A stretch of 64,000 nt of DNA from Streptomyces sp. NBC_01669 (GCF_026339735.1 NZ_JAPEQG010000001.1:2232001-2296000), one strand, 5' to 3'. Shown: positions 8,089 to 19,539, numbered from the stretch's first letter. The notes: generated by a model not told the origin, from the letters alone. Numbers and translations are program-made.

Positions 8089-8127
8089 TTGATCAACAGT
8101 CGCGCTATTTTCGGTCAATCATTGACC
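8089..8127. promoter_or_regulatory. Palindromic operator-like sites upstream of the secreted-protein gene
   Basis: A perfect 7-1-7 palindrome GGTCAATCATTGACC spans 8113-8127 and TTGATCAA spans 8089-8096. On the minus strand TTGATC, an 18-base spacer and TACCGT make a plausible promoter reading into 8029, with one palindrome in the -35 box and the other just upstream. Confidence 0.45.
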
Positions 8128-8328
8128 ATTTCGGCGCCATGCTCGTTAGCGGTCTTGGCCGCGCGGTCAACCCGGAGCGAACCTCTTGACGGCGGCCTCC
8201 AGCAGGGACGGCGCACCGGTGCGACGGTCGGCGCCTCTGTCGGTCATCGGGTCAGCTACTCTTCGTGCGCCTCGCGGGAACGGCTGGCGTTGGGTGAGTA
8301 GTTGTGGGCGTGCTGCCGGGACCTGGGC

Positions 8329-8667
8329 GTGGGCAACGGCACGGCGTACGCGGACCGGCTCGCCGCCCTGCGCGGCGAGCTCGAACTGCTCGGTGACTTC
8401 CCGCAGGCGGTGCAGCGGGCGGCGGCCGACCTCGACGGGAGCGACGGGGACTGGCGGCGTCGCGGAGTCGGCCACATCCTTGTCGAGGAGCAGCTGCGCA
8501 TCACCCTCGCGGCTGCCGAGGAAGGGCTGACGGACCTCGCCCGGACCTCCCTGACCGAGGCGAAGGCCTTGATGAGGCGTGCGAAATGGCAGTCCGACAC
8601 CGGGATCGGCGAGCTGGTCCGGGAGGCGAAGTGGGCGGTCGCCCGGCTGCGCGGCGCGTCGGACTGA
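8329..8667 (+). CDS. Hypothetical helical protein
   Basis: About 112 residues with strong Streptomyces codon bias, so likely a real gene, but not recognised. It is predicted almost all helical (AYADRLAALRGELELLGDF, then EEQLRITLAAAEEGLTDLAR) and has no membrane segment. GTG 8329 is used here; a TTG at 8302 is the only earlier start after an in-frame stop. Neither has a good ribosome binding site, so the 5' end may be truncated. It is convergent with the two-component system genes that end at 8707. Confidence 0.5.
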   Translation: MGNGTAYADRLAALRGELELLGDFPQAVQRAAADLDGSDGDWRRRGVGHILVEEQLRITLAAAEEGLTDLARTSLTEAKALMRRAKWQSDTGIGELVREAKWAVARLRGASD

Positions 8668-8706
8668 GCGGCCGGGCACGTCCGACCGAGCGGCCGGGCA
8701 GGGTGT

Positions 8707-9366
8707 TCAGCGGTTCGCCCGGCCCTCCAGGTACGCGAGTACGGCGAGCACCCGCCGGTGCACCGTGCCGTCGTCCGGTTCCAGACCGAGCTTGGCGAAG
8801 ATCGAGCCGATGTGCTTGCTCACCGCCCTCTCCGTGACGACCAGTTCGGCGGCGATGGTGCCGTTCGCCTTGCCCTGGGCCATCAGTTCCAGCACCTCGC
8901 GTTCGCGCGGGGTGAGGCTCTGCAGGGGTTCGGCGGACGACCTGCGGGTCAGCAGCTGGGTCACAACCTCCGGGTCGAGGGCCGTGCCGCCTGCCGCCAC
9001 CCGGTCGAGGGCCTCCAGGAACTGGTCGACCCGGCCCACCCGGTCCTTGAGGAGGTAGCCGATGCCCTGGGCGCCCTGGGCGAGCAGCTCGGCGGCGTAG
9101 GTCTCCTCGACGTACTGGGACAGGACGAGGATCGGCAGCTCCGGCAGCTCTGCGCGGGCCGCGACGGCGGCGCGCAGGCCCTCGTCCCGGAACGTCGGCG
9201 GCAGCCGTACGTCGAGGACTGCGGCGTCCGGCCGGTGCTTCAGCAGGGCGGGAAGGATCTCGGGCCCGGTGGCAGCGTCGGCCACCACCTCGTGGCCCGA
9301 ACCGGTGAGCAGCAGGATCAGGCCCTCCCGCAGCAAAGCGTTGTCCTCGGCGATCACGATCCGCAC
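8707..9366 (-). CDS. NarL/FixJ-type response regulator
   Basis: 219-residue DNA-binding response regulator. The receiver domain (1 to about 120) has the acidic pair Glu7-Asp8, phospho-acceptor Asp52 (AVLDVRLPP) and the conserved Lys in YLLKD. A LuxR-type helix-turn-helix follows (SLTPREREVLELMAQGKANG to VSKHIGSIFAKL). It overlaps the histidine kinase gene by 13 bases and is its obvious partner. The ABC/FtsX exporter divergent from the kinase is the likely target, as in many Gram-positive detoxification modules. It ends VLAYLEGRANR. Confidence 0.93.
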   Translation of the reverse strand: MRIVIAEDNALLREGLILLLTGSGHEVVADAATGPEILPALLKHRPDAAVLDVRLPPTFRDEGLRAAVAARAELPELPILVLSQYVEETYAAELLAQGAQGIGYLLKDRVGRVDQFLEALDRVAAGGTALDPEVVTQLLTRRSSAEPLQSLTPREREVLELMAQGKANGTIAAELVVTERAVSKHIGSIFAKLGLEPDDGTVHRRVLAVLAYLEGRANR

Positions 9367-10583
9367 GGCAGCTCCACTTCGATGTCCGTCGGCCCTCCGG
9401 TGGGGCTGCTGATGCGGGTCGTGCCGTCCAGTGCGGCGACCCGCCGCCTGATCCCCAGCAGGCCGCTGCCGACGCGTTCGTCCGCGCCGCCGTGTCCATC
9501 GTCCCCGACGACCACGCGCAAGGTGTCGGGGCCCCTGCCGATCCGGATGGTGGCGGCCGTCGCGCCACTGTGCTTGCTGATGTTGGTGAGCGCCTCGGCG
9601 ACCACGAAGTACGCCGCCGCCTCGATGGCGGCCGGGAGCCGCCGCCCGTCCTCGACACCGTCGAGGTCCGCCGTGACGGGGACGGCGGCATCGGCGGCCA
9701 GAGCCCGTACCGCACCCGCCAGCCCACGGTCCGTCAGCACGGGCGGATGGATGCCGCGGACCACCTGCCGCAGCTCCGCGAGGGCTGCCTCCGCGCCGTC
9801 ATGCGCCTCGTCGAGGCGGAGCCGGGCGGCGGCGGGGTCACGGTCGAGGAGCTGCTTGGCGAGCCCGATGCGCATCGACAGGGCGACGATCCTGGCCTGG
9901 GCGCCGTCGTGCAGATCCCTTTCGATGCGGCGCAGTTCGGCGCCGTGCGCCTCGACGGCACCGGCCCGGCTCTCCGTCAGCTGCGCGATCCGGTCGGCGA
10001 GTTCGGCGGAGTGCGACGAGGTCAGCAGCGAACGGGACCAGCTCGCCGCGAGGTCCGCGAGCACGGGGTGCCAGCGCAGTACCCAGCCCTGCCGCTCGGG
10101 AAGCGGTGTGCCGTACTCGTCGGCGGTGCGCCGGTCCAGGGCGTGGACGACGGTCAGTGCGGCTCCGTCCACGAAGAGACCGACCGGCCACAGGATCAGG
10201 GTGAGATAGCCGAGTCCGTTGCCGATGAGGGCCTGGACCGGCAGCCAGAGCGCGTCACGCCAGGTCGCGGGGTCGGTGAGGACCCGGCGGACCCGCTCGG
10301 ACAGTTCCCCGCCGTCCAGTGGCAGATACTGCGCCGGGCGGAACGGGACCCCGAGCCGCGCAGCGGACCGGCGGCGCTCGAAGTCCGTGAAGCGCCGCAG
10401 CAGTTTGGCGGCCTCCGGCAGGGCGGGCAGCCCGATGATCACGGCGGCGAACATCAGGACGGCGACCACCAGGAACGCGCACACGTAGGCGAGCAGTGCC
10501 ACCGGAATGCCGATGAACAGATAGCGCGAGGCATCCCACGAACGCCGGATGGCGACCGTCAGCGGGGCGGGATCGGTGCTCAT
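9354..10583 (-). CDS. Two-component sensor histidine kinase (HisKA_3 type)
   Basis: 409-residue membrane kinase. The N-terminal half has two or three hydrophobic segments (LFIGIPVALLAYVCAFLVVA, LMFAAVIIGLPAL, then LIGNGLGYLTLILWPVGLFV) and a sensor region typical of the Streptomyces sensor-domain group. The phosphoacceptor is His225 in ERDLHDGAQARI. ATP-binding blocks follow: VVAEALTNISKHSGA (N box), VVVGDDGHGG (G1) and GSGLLGIRRR (G2). It is divergent from the ABC transporter at 10757, across a 173-base control region that contains a spaced repeat of TATGCA around 10712-10733 as a candidate binding site for the partner regulator. Confidence 0.92.
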   Translation of the reverse strand: MSTDPAPLTVAIRRSWDASRYLFIGIPVALLAYVCAFLVVAVLMFAAVIIGLPALPEAAKLLRRFTDFERRRSAARLGVPFRPAQYLPLDGGELSERVRRVLTDPATWRDALWLPVQALIGNGLGYLTLILWPVGLFVDGAALTVVHALDRRTADEYGTPLPERQGWVLRWHPVLADLAASWSRSLLTSSHSAELADRIAQLTESRAGAVEAHGAELRRIERDLHDGAQARIVALSMRIGLAKQLLDRDPAAARLRLDEAHDGAEAALAELRQVVRGIHPPVLTDRGLAGAVRALAADAAVPVTADLDGVEDGRRLPAAIEAAAYFVVAEALTNISKHSGATAATIRIGRGPDTLRVVVGDDGHGGADERVGSGLLGIRRRVAALDGTTRISSPTGGPTDIEVELPCGS

Positions 10584-10756
10584 GTCAGGTCACGTTACGG
10601 GGGTCCGTCCGACTGCGGAGTGGCACCCGCCCCCGGCTCATGGTGGAGCTGGCTGCACCCCCGTTCCGGGAGCCCGCACTCTCCCCCGCAACCCTGTTCG
10701 CTCCTAGCGTTTATGCAGGTCAGGCAGTATGCAAGCGGCAGCGGAGGTAACCAACG

Positions 10757-11467
10757 GTGGACACGGTCACGGCAATGCGGGCGACCGCGCTGAGCCTGGA
10801 GTCGGTGAGCCGGCGCTACGGGCGGCGCGGCGGCGCTCGGGAGACGGTGGCGCTCGACGCGGTCAGCTGCGCGGTCCCGGCCGGAAGCTTCACCGCGGTG
10901 GTCGGCCCTTCCGGGTCCGGCAAGAGCACGTTCCTGCAGTGCGCGGCGGGGCTGGACCGTCCGACCTCGGGAACCGTACGGATCGGTGGCACCGATCTGG
11001 GGTCGCTGAGCGAGGCGGCACTGACCCGGCTCCGCCGGGACCGGGTGGGCTTCGTCTTCCAGTCGCACGCACTGAACCTGGTGCGGTCGCTGTCCATCGT
11101 GGAGAACGTCGTGTTGCCGCTGGTGCTCGCGGGAGCGGATCCGGCCGATGCCGGGGTGCTGGCCCGTGGGCAGGACCTGCTGGCCCGCGTGGGTCTTGCG
11201 GGGCGCGGGGCGGAAAGTCCGACCACGCTCTCGGGCGGCCAGCAGCAGCGGGTCGCGGTGGCCCGCGCGCTGGTGACCGAACCTGCGGTGATCTTCGCTG
11301 ACGAGCCGACGGCGTCCCTGGACCCGGAGTCGGCGGCGCTGGTCCTCGGTCTGCTGCGGGACGCGGTCCGGATCGACGGCCGTACGGTCGTCATGGTCAC
11401 GCATGATCCGGTGGCGGCGAGCTGGGCGGACACCGTACTGACGATGGACGGCGGGCGGCTGCGATGA
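10757..11467 (+). CDS. ABC transporter ATP-binding protein (MacB/LolD type)
   Basis: 236-residue ATPase of the FtsX-associated class. Walker A is GPSGSGKST at 50-58, Q-loop [11 protein letters not shown], signature [15 protein letters not shown], Walker [13 protein letters not shown], switch His in VMVTHD. GTG 10757 follows GGAGGT by 8 bases. Its TGA overlaps the ATG of the permease (ATGA, 11464-11467). The gene pair is divergent from the two-component system and is probably regulated by it. Likely role is export of, or mechanical response to, cell-envelope-active compounds; the substrate is not evident. Confidence 0.92.
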   Translation: MDTVTAMRATALSLESVSRRYGRRGGARETVALDAVSCAVPAGSFTAVVGPSGSGKSTFLQCAAGLDRPTSGTVRIGGTDLGSLSEAALTRLRRDRVGFVFQSHALNLVRSLSIVENVVLPLVLAGADPADAGVLARGQDLLARVGLAGRGAESPTTLSGGQQQRVAVARALVTEPAVIFADEPTASLDPESAALVLGLLRDAVRIDGRTVVMVTHDPVAASWADTVLTMDGGRLR

Positions 11468-14052
11468 GCACGAGGATCCGGAAGGCGGAGACCGTGCGGG
11501 CGCGGTCCGGGGGGCGGCGCGCGTCGGCGTTCCTGGCCAGGCGCTCGCTGACGGCGCACCGGCGGGCGTGGGCCGCGGTGTTCGTGGCGACGGCGGCCAC
11601 GGCGGCGCTGATCGGCGCGTTCGCGCTGGTGCTCGGCTCGCTGCTGCTGGCGCAGCCGCCGGTGGAGCGGTACGCGGGCGCGGACGCGGTGGTGGCGGCC
11701 GACCAGAAGGTGTCGTACACGGCGAAGCCGTGGGGCAGCGAGCCGAGGACGACGACGGCATATGTGTCGGAGCGGGCCCGGCTGGACCGGGCCGTGGTGG
11801 CGAGGGTCGCGGCGGCCGACGGGGTCACGAAGGCGGTCGCGGACGACTCGGTGCCGCTGACGCTGGGCGGTGGCGCCGGCGCGGTCGGCCGTTCCTGGCC
11901 GTCGGCGGTGCTCACTCCGTACGAGCTGACCTCCGGCCGGGCGCCGCGGAGTGCGGACGAGGTGGTCGTCGACCGGGCGCTGGCACCCGCCGGGGCCGAG
12001 GTCGGCTCGACCGTGAAACTCCAGGTGGAAGGCGCCGCGCGCCCGTACACCGTCAGCGGTGTCGCGGAGGCGGGCAACCGGGGCGAGGGCGCCCCCGCCG
12101 TCTTCTTCACCGAAGCGCGGCTGACCGCGCTGGCCGGGCACCCCGGCACGGTCGACGCGGTCGGGATCGTCGCGCGGGACGGCGTCTCCTCGGACGCGCT
12201 GCGGGACTCGTTGGGCGACGCGTTGCCCGACCGTACGGACACCGGGCGCGGCATCCGGGTCCTCACCGGCTCCGCACGCGGGGAGGCCGAGCGCCTGGAC
12301 GCGCTGGGCGGCCGCGGTGATCTGCTGGCGCTGCTCGGCTCGATCGCGGGCACGGTCCTCATGGTGGCGCTTCTCGTTCTTTCCACGACCGTCTCCCAGG
12401 CGGTCCACCAGCGCTCCGGTGAGCTGGCGCTGCTGCGGGCGGTCGGCGCGACGCCTCGGCAACTGAGGTCGGCGGTCGGCCGGGAGGTGAGCCGCGTGGC
12501 CGGTGCGGCGGTGGTACTGGGCGGGGTCGGGGCCGTGCCGCTGGGACTGCTGATGCGGTCGCTGCTGACGACGGATCCGCTGCCGCTGCCCGCGCCGCTG
12601 TGGCTGCCGCTCGCGGCAGCCGTGGCCGCCGCGGTGTTCGTCGCCGGGGCCGCACGTCCGGTCTCGCTGCTCGCCGCCCGGTCGATCACCGGGATGCGGC
12701 CCGCCGCCGCGCTGAGTGCGGCGCGCGCACCCGAGCCGGGTGAGCCGGGCCGGCTGCGCACCGGTGCGGGCATGCTGCTGGCCGTGGGCGGGGTCGGTTC
12801 GGCGGTCGCGGCAATGGCGCAGGGCGGTCAGGCGGCCGCGGTGGCCGCGTCGGGTGCGGCGACGTCGCTGGTCATCGCGGTGGCGTTGCTCGGGCCGTGG
12901 ATCGCGCGGGCGGCGACGCGGGTGCTGGGTGCGCCGCTGCGGCGGGCGGGCGGTGTCTCCGGGTTCCTGGCGGCGAAGTCGGCCGCTGCCCACAACCGGC
13001 GGCTGGGCGCGGCGATCACACCGATCGTGCTGGTGGTCGCGTTCGTCTGCGTCCAGCTGACGGCGGGGGCGACGCTGGAACGGGCCGCCGACCGGCAGGC
13101 GGCGGCCGCGCTGCGGGCGGACCTGGTGGTTACGGCTCCGGTGGGGCTGCCCGCGGACGCGGCGGCCGCGGTGCGCAGGGCGCCGGGCGTGGCGGCTGCG
13201 ACAGGTGTGCTGCGGTCGTCGGTCCTGCTCGCGCACCACGAGATGGGCGACCCGAAGCTGGACCGCTACCCGGTGCTGGGTGTGACGGCGGGCGAGCTGG
13301 GCGGCACGGTCGATCCGGGCGTCGCATCGGGTGACCTGGCCGCCCTGACGGGGCGCTCCACCGTCGCGGTCGGCAGGGACCGGGCGGACGATCTCGGCGT
13401 CGGCATCGGCGACCGGGTGCGGTTGCGGCTCGGTGACGGTACGGAGAGGGGGCTGCGGGTCGTGGCGGTGTACGAACGGGCCCTGGGGCTCGGCGAGTTC
13501 ATGCTGCCGCGCGAGGCGCTGACCGGGCATGTGTCGGCGGAGCGCGATGCCCGCGTCCTGGTCCGCTCGGAGGCCGGGTCGGCTGCGGCCTCGGTACGCC
13601 GCGCGGTCGCCCCGTACGCCGGTGCGGAGGTCCGGGCCGCGACGGCGGACGACGTACGGATCGCGCCGTCGTCGTCGGAGAAGGACGACGCGCTGATCGT
13701 CATCGGGGTCGGGGTGATCGGCGGGTTCGCGCTGCTGGCGGTGGTGAGCACGCTGACCCTGATCACAGTGGGCCGCCGGCGGGAGTTCCGCCTGCTGCGA
13801 CTGGTGGGGGCCGGGCGCAGGCAGGTGACGCGGATGCTGTTCCTGGAGACGGGGCTGGTGGCCGTGGCGGGCCTGACGATCGGCACGGCGGTGGCGGCTG
13901 TCCCTCTGATGGCGTTCGCGGTGTCGGCCGCGGGGACGGCGCCGTACCTGGAGCCGGTGCGGTACGGCGTGCTCGCGGGGGCGGTGCTGATGGCTGCGAT
14001 GGCGGGCCTGGTGATCCCGGGGGCGTCCGGGGGCCGCGTCAGGAGGCGGTGA
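11464..14052 (+). CDS. FtsX-family ABC transporter permease
   Basis: 862-residue membrane protein with duplicated FtsX units. A transmembrane helix lies near residues 36-60 ([20 protein letters not shown]). A large extracytoplasmic region and a membrane core follow ([36 protein letters not shown]). Central helices, a second extracytoplasmic region and a C-terminal core close the protein ([39 protein letters not shown]). Length and layout match the permease partner of MacB-type ATPases in actinobacteria. Translation is coupled to the ATPase by an ATGA overlap. Confidence 0.9.
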   Translation: MSTRIRKAETVRARSGGRRASAFLARRSLTAHRRAWAAVFVATAATAALIGAFALVLGSLLLAQPPVERYAGADAVVAADQKVSYTAKPWGSEPRTTTAYVSERARLDRAVVARVAAADGVTKAVADDSVPLTLGGGAGAVGRSWPSAVLTPYELTSGRAPRSADEVVVDRALAPAGAEVGSTVKLQVEGAARPYTVSGVAEAGNRGEGAPAVFFTEARLTALAGHPGTVDAVGIVARDGVSSDALRDSLGDALPDRTDTGRGIRVLTGSARGEAERLDALGGRGDLLALLGSIAGTVLMVALLVLSTTVSQAVHQRSGELALLRAVGATPRQLRSAVGREVSRVAGAAVVLGGVGAVPLGLLMRSLLTTDPLPLPAPLWLPLAAAVAAAVFVAGAARPVSLLAARSITGMRPAAALSAARAPEPGEPGRLRTGAGMLLAVGGVGSAVAAMAQGGQAAAVAASGAATSLVIAVALLGPWIARAATRVLGAPLRRAGGVSGFLAAKSAAAHNRRLGAAITPIVLVVAFVCVQLTAGATLERAADRQAAAALRADLVVTAPVGLPADAAAAVRRAPGVAAATGVLRSSVLLAHHEMGDPKLDRYPVLGVTAGELGGTVDPGVASGDLAALTGRSTVAVGRDRADDLGVGIGDRVRLRLGDGTERGLRVVAVYERALGLGEFMLPREALTGHVSAERDARVLVRSEAGSAAASVRRAVAPYAGAEVRAATADDVRIAPSSSEKDDALIVIGVGVIGGFALLAVVSTLTLITVGRRREFRLLRLVGAGRRQVTRMLFLETGLVAVAGLTIGTAVAAVPLMAFAVSAAGTAPYLEPVRYGVLAGAVLMAAMAGLVIPGASGGRVRRR

Positions 14053-14082
14053 GGGTGCGGTGGGCGGCCGGGGGCCGCTGTG

Positions 14083-14106
14083 TCCTCAAGCGCCGGACGG
14101 GCTGAA
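14083..14106. repeat. Common Streptomyces intergenic repeat
   Basis: The string TCAAGCGCCGGACGGGCTGA and flanking bases are, from memory, one of the most frequent intergenic repeats in Streptomyces genomes. It sits between convergent genes and can form part of a terminator. Confidence 0.6.
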
Positions 14107-14112
14107 GGATGT

Positions 14113-15030
14113 CTACAGCACCCGCCCCGCCGCCGCCCGCAACGCGTCGAGCACCGGACGGATCAGGGGATGCCCCTCCGCCCCCTGCCGTACCGCGGCG
14201 AACACCCGCCGGGTCGGTGCGCTGCCCTCCACCGGGCGTACCACCACCCCCGCGAGTTCCATCCCCCGCAGCGCCGACCTCGGCACCAGTGCCACCCCGG
14301 CCCCCGCTCCGGCGAGTGCCACCACCGCGCGGAAGTCGTCCGAGGAGTGCTCCAGTCTCGGCTGGAAGCCGGCGAATTCGCAGGAGAGCACGACCACGTC
14401 GTGGCACGGGTTGCCGGGGTACGGGCCGATCCACGGGTCCTTCTCCAGGTCCGCGATCGCCACCTGGCCCTGGCCGGCCAGCCGGTGCCCCACCGGCAGC
14501 ACGGCGTCGAACGGCTCCGAGTACAGCGGCACCCGGGTCAGCCGCCGGTCGTCCTCGCCGGGCGCGCCACGGTATTCGACGGCGACCGCCACATCGACCT
14601 GCCGGTCGAGCACCATCGGTACGCTCGCGTCGCCCTCCGCGTCCTGCACCCGGACCCGGATGCCGGGCGCGGTCAGCGTCAGTTCGGCGATGGCGGGGGC
14701 GAGCACGAGCCCGATGCCGGTGGCGAACGCGGCGACCGTGACCGTACCGGCGTCTCCCGCCCCGTACGCGGCAAGCTCCGCCTCGGCCCGTTCCAGCTGG
14801 GCCAGCACCGCATTGGTGTGGGTCAGCAGGATCTCGCCGGCCGAGGTGAGCCGTACGCCGCGGGCGCTGCGGTCGACCAGCCGGTGGCCGGTCTCCTGTT
14901 CCAGGGCTGCGAGCTGCTGGGAGACGGCGGACGGCGTCAGATAGAGCGCGGCGGCTGCCGCAGTCACGGTGCGGTGGTCGGCCACCGCACGGAGAATACG
15001 CAGCCGCCGTGCATCGATCATGTGATCCAT
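14113..15030 (-). CDS. LysR-family transcriptional regulator
   Basis: 305 residues from ATG 15030 (a second ATG lies three codons later). The N-terminal winged helix (about 4-63) contains TAAAAALYLTPSAVSQQLAA and the wing LVDRSARGVRLTSAG. The remaining 220 residues form the two-lobed effector-binding domain. The gene lies 52 bases downstream of kbl on the same strand, so it may be part of the tdh-kbl operon or control it. The effector is unknown; threonine, glycine or an acetyl-CoA-related metabolite would fit the context. Product length is normal. Confidence 0.9.
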   Translation of the reverse strand: MDHMIDARRLRILRAVADHRTVTAAAAALYLTPSAVSQQLAALEQETGHRLVDRSARGVRLTSAGEILLTHTNAVLAQLERAEAELAAYGAGDAGTVTVAAFATGIGLVLAPAIAELTLTAPGIRVRVQDAEGDASVPMVLDRQVDVAVAVEYRGAPGEDDRRLTRVPLYSEPFDAVLPVGHRLAGQGQVAIADLEKDPWIGPYPGNPCHDVVVLSCEFAGFQPRLEHSSDDFRAVVALAGAGAGVALVPRSALRGMELAGVVVRPVEGSAPTRRVFAAVRQGAEGHPLIRPVLDALRAAAGRVL

Positions 15031-15082
15031 TGTCCCAGGCCCCGAGGGGTGTACGGGACCTGGGACCGCCCCGCTCGTGGAG

Positions 15083-16276
<1,194 letters not shown>

Positions 16277-16317
16277 GAGGGGTGTCTCCTGGTGTGTACG
16301 GGCCGGTACGAGGTCGG

Positions 16318-17346
16318 TCAGACGGTCCAGTCGAGGATGACCTTGCCGCCGCGGCCGCTGGCCGCGTCGTCGAAGGCCGCCTCGAAGTCGCGATAGCCGT
16401 ACCGTCCGGTGACGACGGGGGCGAGGTCGAGGCCGCCCTCCAGCAGGACGGACATGGCGTACCACGTCTCGTACATCTCGCGGCCGTAGATGCCCTTGAT
16501 CGTGATCATCGAGGTGACGACGCGGGACCAGTCGACGGCGAACCCCTCGGACGGCAGTCCGAGCATGGCGATCCGTCCGCCGTGCGTCATGTTCGCGATC
16601 ATGTCGCGCATGGCCTCGGGGCGGCCGGACATCTCCAGGCCGATGTCGAAGCCCTCGCGCAGGCCGAGGTGGCGCTGGCCGTCGGCGATGGTCTCCTCGG
16701 CGACGTTGAGGGCGAGGCTGACGCCGACCTTCCGGGCGAGTTCGAGCCGGGCCTCGCTGACGTCGGTGATGACGACGTTGCGGGCGCCCGCGTGCTTGGC
16801 GACGGCCGCGGCCATGATGCCGATCGGGCCGGCGCCGGTGATCAGGACGTCCTCGCCGACCAGCGGGAAGGACAGCGCGGTGTGCACGGCGTTGCCGAAC
16901 GGGTCGAAGATCGCGGCGATGTCGAGGTCGACGGGGACCCGGTGCACCCACACGTTGGAGGCGGGCAGCGCGACGTACTCGGCGAACGCCCCGTCCCGGC
17001 CGACGCCGAGCCCGAGGGTGGAGCGGCAGAGGTGGCGGCGTCCGGCCAGACAGTTGCGGCACTTCCCGCAGACCAGGTGGCCTTCGCCGCTGACCAGGTC
17101 GCCCACGGTGATGTCGACGACGTCGGCACCGATCGCGGCGACCTCGCCGACGAACTCGTGACCGAGGACGAGCGGCGTCTTCACGGCCTGCTGCGCCCAG
17201 CCGTCGTAGTTGCGGATGTGCAGGTCGGTTCCGCAGATGCCGGTGCGGAGGACCTTGATCAGCACGTCCGAAGGGCCGATCTCCGGCTCGGGAACGTCCA
17301 TCAGCCAGAGTCCGGGCTCGGCCTTCTGCTTCACGAGTGCCTTCAC
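16318..17346 (-). CDS. tdh: L-threonine 3-dehydrogenase
   Basis: Zinc- and NAD-dependent medium-chain dehydrogenase that oxidises L-threonine to 2-amino-3-oxobutyrate. 342 residues. Catalytic zinc ligands lie in TGICGTDLH and LGHEFVGEV. The structural zinc cysteines are in [17 protein letters not shown]. The nucleotide-binding motif is [15 protein letters not shown] 17346 is chosen because [11 protein letters not shown] is the usual family start and GGGAG precedes it; the upstream extension is low-complexity leader sequence. First gene of tdh-kbl(-lysR). The leader contains a stable hairpin at 17382-17424. Confidence 0.95.
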   Translation of the reverse strand: MKALVKQKAEPGLWLMDVPEPEIGPSDVLIKVLRTGICGTDLHIRNYDGWAQQAVKTPLVLGHEFVGEVAAIGADVVDITVGDLVSGEGHLVCGKCRNCLAGRRHLCRSTLGLGVGRDGAFAEYVALPASNVWVHRVPVDLDIAAIFDPFGNAVHTALSFPLVGEDVLITGAGPIGIMAAAVAKHAGARNVVITDVSEARLELARKVGVSLALNVAEETIADGQRHLGLREGFDIGLEMSGRPEAMRDMIANMTHGGRIAMLGLPSEGFAVDWSRVVTSMITIKGIYGREMYETWYAMSVLLEGGLDLAPVVTGRYGYRDFEAAFDDAASGRGGKVILDWTV

Positions 17347-17381
17347 GGCTGCGGCTCCCTGTACGTGGTGCGAGGTGAACG

Positions 17382-17424
17382 CCCCGGGCCGGGGGCAGCC
17401 TCGTAGGGAGCCTGCGGCCCGGGG
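17382..17424 (-). promoter_or_regulatory. Stable hairpin in the tdh leader
   Basis: Perfect 10-base arms at 17382-17391 and 17415-17424, with further partial pairing inside, lie about 36 bases upstream of the tdh start. It could be a leader structure or a processing/stability element. No known riboswitch core was recognised. The rest of 17425-17710 holds no gene I can support. Confidence 0.4.
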
Positions 17425-17710
17425 AAGATGAGAGGGACGGCATGGGGGCAGCACGCACGGTGATCGGCTGCCGCGCACCATCCTCCGCCGTCACGGAGAA
17501 ATCTGCCGTACCCCGCGCCCCAGGTCCATCGAGGTTTTCTTAAGCGCAGCCGCAGCTCCGCTTCATGCCCGCACCGGACGGAGGGGCCGGCCGCCCTTCG
17601 GTACGGGCGACCGGCCCCTGGAACCGAGCGTGCGATCGGTCGCCGATCTCCTGCGGCGGGGTGTCCCGGCCCGGCACCTCATGGGGCGCGAGGATCCGGT
17701 CGCCCCCCGG

Positions 17711-17865
17711 TTACGGCTTGGTCCATCCGGTGGATGCGTACCAGATGATCCGGTTCAGCTGCGCCGGTTTCACCTGGTCCTCGCGCGGGTGCGAGGAGCC
17801 CGTGGTCTTCGCCTGGATCGTGCTCCACGCCTCCCACTGCGCGGCGAACGGCACCGGTGGCCTTC
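17711..17865 (-). pseudogene. 3' remnant of a larger gene
   Basis: The minus strand encodes a coding-like tail with PFAAQWEAWSTIQAKTTG and ending NRIIWYASTGWTKP, stop at 17711. Upstream the plausible sequence (PPTRLINFAAGKA) is in a different frame and no start is present. The NRIIWYA-x-GW ending recalls the C-terminus of secreted phosphoesterase-like proteins, but this is only a resemblance. Interpreted as a truncated, frameshifted relic. Confidence 0.35.
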
Positions 17866-18066
17866 CCCGCGGCGAAGTTGATGAGCCTGGTGGGCGGCAT
17901 GGTCGCGGGTGCGGACAGTATCGAGGACATGGACCGGCTGCGGACGGCGGGCTGTCGCGCCTGCTCACCGGGGTGCGGGCCCCGCCGCGCCGCCGGGGGC
18001 ACGTGCCCCGGTTGTACGCCTCGCCGGCATCACCGCCGCTGGAGCAGCCGAAAGGTTGAGAGGAAC

Positions 18067-19057
18067 TCACCCTCCCTCTGGGGTGTTGAGGAGTGCCAGC
18101 CCGAGGGGGGTGAGGCTGTGAAGCACGGAGTTTCGGTGACGGAGGGAGTGGATCAGTCCGGCTTCGCGAAGAATGGTTGCGTGTTCGCTTGCGCTCGCGG
18201 TTGCGATACCTGCGCGAGCGGCCAATTCCTTGGTGGAACAGCCTTGGTGCTCTGCGATTGCGGTGAGCACCGTAGTACGCGTGCGGCCCAGCAGCGTCGA
18301 CACACCGGGGGAGCGAGCCTGGCCGGGAACGGAAGCAGGGGTGGTGAGCTCACGGACGCGCTGGTCCTGGCAGGCGGGATAGCTCACCGAAACGGGCTGG
18401 CCGTCGGTGACGATGGCGCGTGTGCAGAACATCGATGGAATGAACAAGAAGCCTTCCCCTTCCAGGTAGATGTCACGATCGGCTCCGTTCACCATCCGGA
18501 CTTCCAGAACTGGCGGGTTCCACCGCATCCACTGGGGGTTGGCCTGGGTCAGCAGCTCCTCGACACCACCGGTGAGCAACTGCTGCAGACGCAGAGTTCG
18601 ATCGACCGCCAGGCGTTCCATGAACTGGGCCAAGTGCGGAGCAAGCAGGCATGTATGGAGATGGCCGAGTCCTGTGCAGAGCTCAGCAAACAAAGATGCA
18701 TCGTCTGCCAGGCGGCGAGTCCACTCGGGGAGGGAAGGGTGATGACGCGCTGTTTCCAGCAGACTCGCCCTCACTCGCTCGCGAGGTGTGCTGCGTACCT
18801 GTTCCAAAAGGTCTTCGACAGTGCCCACTTTGGTGGGGCTGAGGAAGCCTGGCGAATATCCCACAGCAGGCATGAGGGTCAGGACCATGCGCGCTTGGGC
18901 AGACAGCTGCGCGCGAGCATGGTGCCGCCAGGCGTCGAGTCGGGCGGGCCGGCTGCGGCTCTGCAGGGCTCGCGCTGCAAGTTCCAGCTCGTGCAGCGGC
19001 CTCGGCCACACGAGTCCGGGCCAGATCCTGAACCGTGAAGTGTATGCGGTAGACCAT
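18067..19057 (-). pseudogene. DUF5937/ArsR-type winged-helix regulator with N-terminal frameshift
   Basis: The frame 18067-19011 encodes a 300-residue region beginning PRPLHELELAARALQ. It contains LMPAVGYSPGFLSP and ends with a winged helix (CSTKELAARAGIATASASEH, then ILREAGLIHSL). This matches the actinobacterial DUF5937 family, which normally opens with a short strand and D-L-A-R-T-R. That opening, MVYRIHFTVQDLARTRVAE, is present at 19057-19003 but in another frame; removing one G near 19000 would join them. Either the gene is inactivated or translation starts internally at a GTG near 19011 without the conserved N-terminus. A sequencing error is possible. Confidence 0.6.
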
Positions 19058-19369
19058 GACAGCCTGAGGCGATCCTTCCGGAATGTCGTTCTTCGGTCCA
19101 GGCCGAATCACATCGAGTTCGTAGCGTTCGCAGGTGATGCTGAGCCCGCAGTCAGCAGGAGTCGACGGCGCACGGGTACCTGAGCAGCCACGAGTTGGTC
19201 ATGCAGTCGAATGACCGACGCAACCCTGGGCCCGGCACACGGTCGACACACGCACTCCCATGTGGTGGCGACGGAGGACGCCCGACAAAGTACGCGCTCT
19301 TGCTTTTTCACCTCACTCGAGGGGTCTCCTTGCGCAGCATTCCCATGCCCCGACCAGGGGCAGGCCGCG

Positions 19370-19500
19370 CCGCGACGCCGCTCTGGTGGAGATCACCGAC
19401 ACGGTCGGCCTCGTCGGCCGGCCGCAGGGGCCACGGATCGTCGTGCGCCCCGAGCCGGCGTACCCCACGTACGCCAAGGATCTGAAGTCGAGCCGAAAAA
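19370..19500 (+). pseudogene. Short coding-like fragment of unknown origin
   Basis: One frame encodes AALVEITDTVGLVGRPQGPR followed by IVVRPEPAYPTYAKDLKS before running into non-coding sequence. Third positions are GC-rich, as in real genes here. No start, no recognised family; probably the end of a lost gene or mobile element. The rest of 19058-19539 shows nothing I can support. Confidence 0.25.
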
Positions 19501-19539
19501 ACACCATAACGAGATCAGGCCTCATTTGGTGCAACCTGA

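Noticed and set aside
10816..13530. 904-codon open frame on the minus strand, antisense to the FtsX permease
   Set aside because: Its translation is Arg/Pro/Gln-rich low-complexity sequence with no motif; it is the usual shadow of a GC-biased gene. The plus strand encodes a clear ABC/FtsX pair.
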